Positions 24,854-26,976 of a DNA stretch of 26,976 nucleotides are shown in pieces. Made by a program: the position numbers and the translations under genes. The notes beneath the pieces are model-generated. The model had not been told where the DNA came from and searched no databases. It saw nothing but the letters and a program-made list of their open reading frames with translations. This DNA comes from JBJHDF01 sp050486405. GTDB taxonomy: Bacteria > Pseudomonadota > Gammaproteobacteria > Pseudomonadales > Cellvibrionaceae. The stretch lies in the NCBI GenBank assembly GCA_050486405.1, contig JBJHDF010000038.1, positions 1-26,976 on the forward strand, read 5' to 3'. The stretch's first letter is position 1. Each line of letters opens with the position of its first letter.

Positions 24854-26038
24854 ATGAATGAACACAGACCCGGCGCAGCGTCACCCATGACCATCGCCAT
24901 GGTGGCCGGTGAGGCGTCCGGCGATATTCTGGGCGCTGGTTTGATGGAGACTCTGCGTCAGCGCTTTCCTCAAGCCCGCTTTGCCGGTATCGGTGGCCCG
25001 CGCATGCTTGAGCACGGTTTCCACTCCCTGTTTCCCCAGGATCGCCTCGCTGTCATGGGCCTGGTGGAGCCTCTGAGACGCCTGCCTGAGTTGCTGCGCA
25101 TTCGTCGCCACCTGCGTCAGCACTTTCTTGAACAGCCGCCGGCGGTGTTTATCGGCATCGATTCGCCGGATTTCAACCTGTCTCTGGAAGGCGACCTGCG
25201 TCGCGTCGGCATTCCCGTGACTCACTACGTCAGTCCTTCGGTCTGGGCCTGGCGTCAGGGGCGCATCAAGACCATTGCCCGCAACGTGGATCTGATGCTG
25301 ACGCTGCTGCCGTTCGAAGCCGAGTTCTACGAAAAGCATAGGGTGCCGGTGGAGTTTGTCGGCCACCACCTGGCGGATCAGTTGCCGTTGACCGTGGATA
25401 CTCTGGGCGCTCGCCGGGCCCTGAACCTCGAACCCAACGCACGCCTGGTGGCCCTGTTACCCGGCAGTCGTGGCAGCGAAGTCAAACAGATGGGCGAGCT
25501 GTTTCTGCAGGCCGCCGATCTCTGTCTGGCCCGGCAGCCCGGCCTGGAGTTTCTGCTGCCTGCCGCCACGCCGGACCGTTACCGGCAACTGCACGAACAA
25601 CTGGCTGCTCACCAGCATCTGCCGGTGCACCTGCTGCACGGCCAATCCCGCCAGGCCATAGCCGCCGCCGATGCCGTGCTGGTGGCCTCCGGCACCGCCA
25701 CGCTGGAAACCCTGTTGCTGAAAAAGCCCATGGTGGTTGCCTATCGCATGGCGCCGCTGTCCTACGCTATCCTGTCACGCTTGGTAAAAGCTCCCTTCGT
25801 CTCCCTGCCCAACCTGCTGGCCGGACGGGAACTGGTGCCAGAGTTGTTGCAGTCCAGGGCCACACCCCAGACTCTCGCCGATGCGGTATTGCACTTTTTG
25901 CAGAACTCAGCCGTGGCGGCGGAGGTTAAATCCAGCTTCGCTCAGATACACGTGTCCCTGCAGCGCAATGCCAGCCAGCGCGCCGCCGAGGCGGTGGCAC
26001 AGCTGATCGAAGCACGTTCGGGAGATGGCCTGTCGTGA
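24854..26038 (+). CDS. lpxB: Lipid-A-disaccharide synthase
   Basis: 394 aa from ATG 24854, with GGAAG six bases upstream; ATG 24887 (MTIAMVAGEASGD) is a shorter option. Motifs: 'VAGEASGDILGAGLM', 'GIGGPRM', 'GIDSPDFNL', 'HYVSPSVWAWRQGRIK', 'LPFEAEFYEKH', 'FVGHHLAD', 'LLPGSRGSEV' and 'ASGTATLETLLLKKPMVVAYR'. This GT19 enzyme joins UDP-2,3-diacylglucosamine and lipid X into the lipid A disaccharide at the inner membrane. It needs products of LpxD and LpxH, so a functional LpxD should be encoded elsewhere. Its stop overlaps the rnhB start (GTGA). Confidence 0.97.
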   Translation: MNEHRPGAASPMTIAMVAGEASGDILGAGLMETLRQRFPQARFAGIGGPRMLEHGFHSLFPQDRLAVMGLVEPLRRLPELLRIRRHLRQHFLEQPPAVFIGIDSPDFNLSLEGDLRRVGIPVTHYVSPSVWAWRQGRIKTIARNVDLMLTLLPFEAEFYEKHRVPVEFVGHHLADQLPLTVDTLGARRALNLEPNARLVALLPGSRGSEVKQMGELFLQAADLCLARQPGLEFLLPAATPDRYRQLHEQLAAHQHLPVHLLHGQSRQAIAAADAVLVASGTATLETLLLKKPMVVAYRMAPLSYAILSRLVKAPFVSLPNLLAGRELVPELLQSRATPQTLADAVLHFLQNSAVAAEVKSSFAQIHVSLQRNASQRAAEAVAQLIEARSGDGLS

Positions 26039-26667
26039 CGCCCTTTGTATCGGTCTACAAGGGCCATTTGTTTGCCGGTGTCGACGAGGCGGGGCGGGGA
26101 CCTTTGGCCGGCGACGTAGTGGCCGCAGCGGTGATTCTGGACCCGGATAATCCCATCGAGGGGCTGGCTGACTCGAAGAAGCTCAGCGCCCGGCGCCGGG
26201 AGCAGCTGTTCGATGTGATTCAGGCGCAGGCTTTGAGTTGGTGTATCGCCCGGGCCAGCGTCGCGGAGATCGATCGCTTCAATATATTGCAGGCGAGCCT
26301 GCTGGCCATGAGCCGGGCGGTGCAGGGCCTGTCACGCCAGCCGGAGCATGTGCTGGTGGACGGCAACCGCCTGCCGCGCTGGCACTATGCGGCGGAGGCG
26401 GTGGTGAAGGGCGACAGCCGGGTGGCAGCCATAGGCGCGGCGTCCATTCTGGCCAAGGTGTGTCGGGATCGGGATATGCAGGCGCTGGATCGGGAGTACC
26501 CGGGCTACGGCTTTGCAAAACATATGGGGTATCCGACCAAGGCCCATCTGGCGGCACTGGATCAGTTGGGCGTCACCCCGGTACATCGGGTATCCTATGG
26601 GCCAGTTCGCCAGCGTCTGGAACAGTCTGGCCAACGGGTGACGCCGGAGCAGGGAGACTTGGCGTGA
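26035..26667 (+). CDS. rnhB: Ribonuclease HII
   Basis: 210 aa with a GTG start overlapping the lpxB stop. Catalytic acids: D17 and E18 in 'AGVDEAGRGPLAGDV', D109 in 'VLVDGNRLP', and D145 or D147 in 'AKVCRDRDM'; 'DSKKLSARRRE' and 'YGFAKHMGYPTKAH' are also standard. It cuts RNA in RNA-DNA hybrids, including single misincorporated ribonucleotides. In most relatives dnaE follows; here at least 309 bases without a gene follow. Confidence 0.97.
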   Translation: MTPFVSVYKGHLFAGVDEAGRGPLAGDVVAAAVILDPDNPIEGLADSKKLSARRREQLFDVIQAQALSWCIARASVAEIDRFNILQASLLAMSRAVQGLSRQPEHVLVDGNRLPRWHYAAEAVVKGDSRVAAIGAASILAKVCRDRDMQALDREYPGYGFAKHMGYPTKAHLAALDQLGVTPVHRVSYGPVRQRLEQSGQRVTPEQGDLA

Positions 26668-26699
26668 GGGGCATTGGGTTGGACTTGAACTTGGGTGCG

Positions 26700-26811
26700 G
26701 GTTTGGGGTGCGGTAAAGCCATTTGGGACGCGCCGTAAACCCTTCCCTGGGGGCTCGCACACCGCATCCGTGCGGTGTACGGTCCCAAATGGCTTTCCCC
26801 CACCCCGAACC
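26700..26811. repeat. Large nested inverted repeat (REP-like extragenic element) after rnhB
   Basis: A perfect 15-bp inverted repeat, AAAGCCATTTGGGAC (26715-26729) with GTCCCAAATGGCTTT (26782-26796), extends outward to ~30-bp arms (26700-26729 with 26782-26811) with two mismatches and one G-T pair. Inside sits CCGT/ACGG and a perfect 8-bp hairpin ACACCGCA-TCCG-TGCGGTGT (26759-26778). The build recalls interspersed palindromic elements of marine gammaproteobacteria. It could end rnhB transcription, though no T-run is seen. Confidence 0.8.
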
Positions 26812-26883
26812 TCACGTGCGGTGGAATCCGAGGATGGGTGCCACTAAGATGGTCGGCCAGTGAAGTCGGTAGCGCCTTTGGCA

Positions 26884-26976
26884 AACGCGGTGAATACATC
26901 CCTGTAGCTCCCGCGCGTCATCCCTCGGCAACTGCTCCTGCGTTGCTCTACCTCCTGCATCCGTGCAGTCGTGACG
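26884..26976. repeat. Second extragenic repeat element, probably related, cut by the window end
   Basis: GCGGTGAATACATCCCTGTAG resembles CCGTAAACCCTTCCCTGGGG of the previous element in order and spacing, and a CTGCA-TCCG-TGCAG hairpin near 26957-26970 has the same TCCG loop as the hairpin at 26759-26778. CATCC recurs three times. It looks like another, diverged member of the same family. The bases between the two elements (26812-26883) show no gene. Confidence 0.55.

Noticed and set aside
26668..26710. G-quadruplex candidate (several GGG runs after rnhB)
   Set aside because: One loop between the runs is too long for a confident call, and the same bases fit better in the long inverted repeat.
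26573..26899. Minus-strand open frame of 108 codons over the rnhB end and the repeat
   Set aside because: It runs through the inverted repeat and rnhB, lacks a ribosome site and resembles no family.

Overview
The window looks like a chromosomal segment of a marine-type gammaproteobacterium close to the Pseudomonas/Cellvibrionales branch. The evidence is gene order and protein character. A minus-strand block (map-glnD-dapC-nth-arsC-like-dapD) sits beside a plus-strand block (rpsB-tsf-pyrH-frr-uppS-cdsA-dxr-rseP-bamA-skp-fabZ-lpxA-lpxB-rnhB), much as in Pseudomonas. DapD is the long (344 aa) Pseudomonas type, and LpxA and FabZ resemble the Pseudomonas proteins closely. The genus cannot be fixed from sequence alone.

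Layout. (1) 1-4248: the 3' part of a giant RTX/type I-secreted adhesin with Ig-like repeats, a PA14-like module, VCBS/T1SS-type repeats, RTX nonapeptides and a C-terminal secretion domain. It is followed one base later by a small conserved gene (4250-4579). (2) 4585-11346, minus strand: a tightly packed run in transcription order map, glnD, dapC, nth, an ArsC/Spx-like gene and dapD. Two junctions are ATGA overlaps. It covers N-terminal Met removal, nitrogen signalling, lysine/diaminopimelate synthesis and DNA repair. (3) 11399-12592, minus strand: a lone mannonate dehydratase gene (uxuA) between map and rpsB, where the usual order has nothing. (4) 12593-14645: rpsB promoter, structured leader, rpsB, tsf and an intrinsic terminator. 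(5) 14689-26667: a restart of transcription at pyrH, followed by a near-continuous run through ribosome recycling, undecaprenyl-PP and CDP-diacylglycerol synthesis, the MEP pathway, the sigmaE protease RseP, outer-membrane assembly (BamA, Skp), and fatty-acid/lipid A synthesis (FabZ, LpxA, LpxB) to RNase HII. (6) 26668-26976: no gene, but a large nested inverted repeat and a second element that looks related.

The core genes form an envelope-biogenesis and translation supercluster. The points that depart from expectation are: lpxD is absent from its usual place between skp and fabZ, and a perfect 12-bp inverted repeat sits in the short gap instead; uxuA is inserted between map and rpsB; BamA carries an enlarged surface loop with an EF-hand-like motif; the endonuclease III has non-canonical Fe-S cysteine spacing; and the adhesin gene is compositionally mosaic. 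I found no clearly new multi-gene system such as a defence island, CRISPR array or prophage. The novelty is in these local departures.
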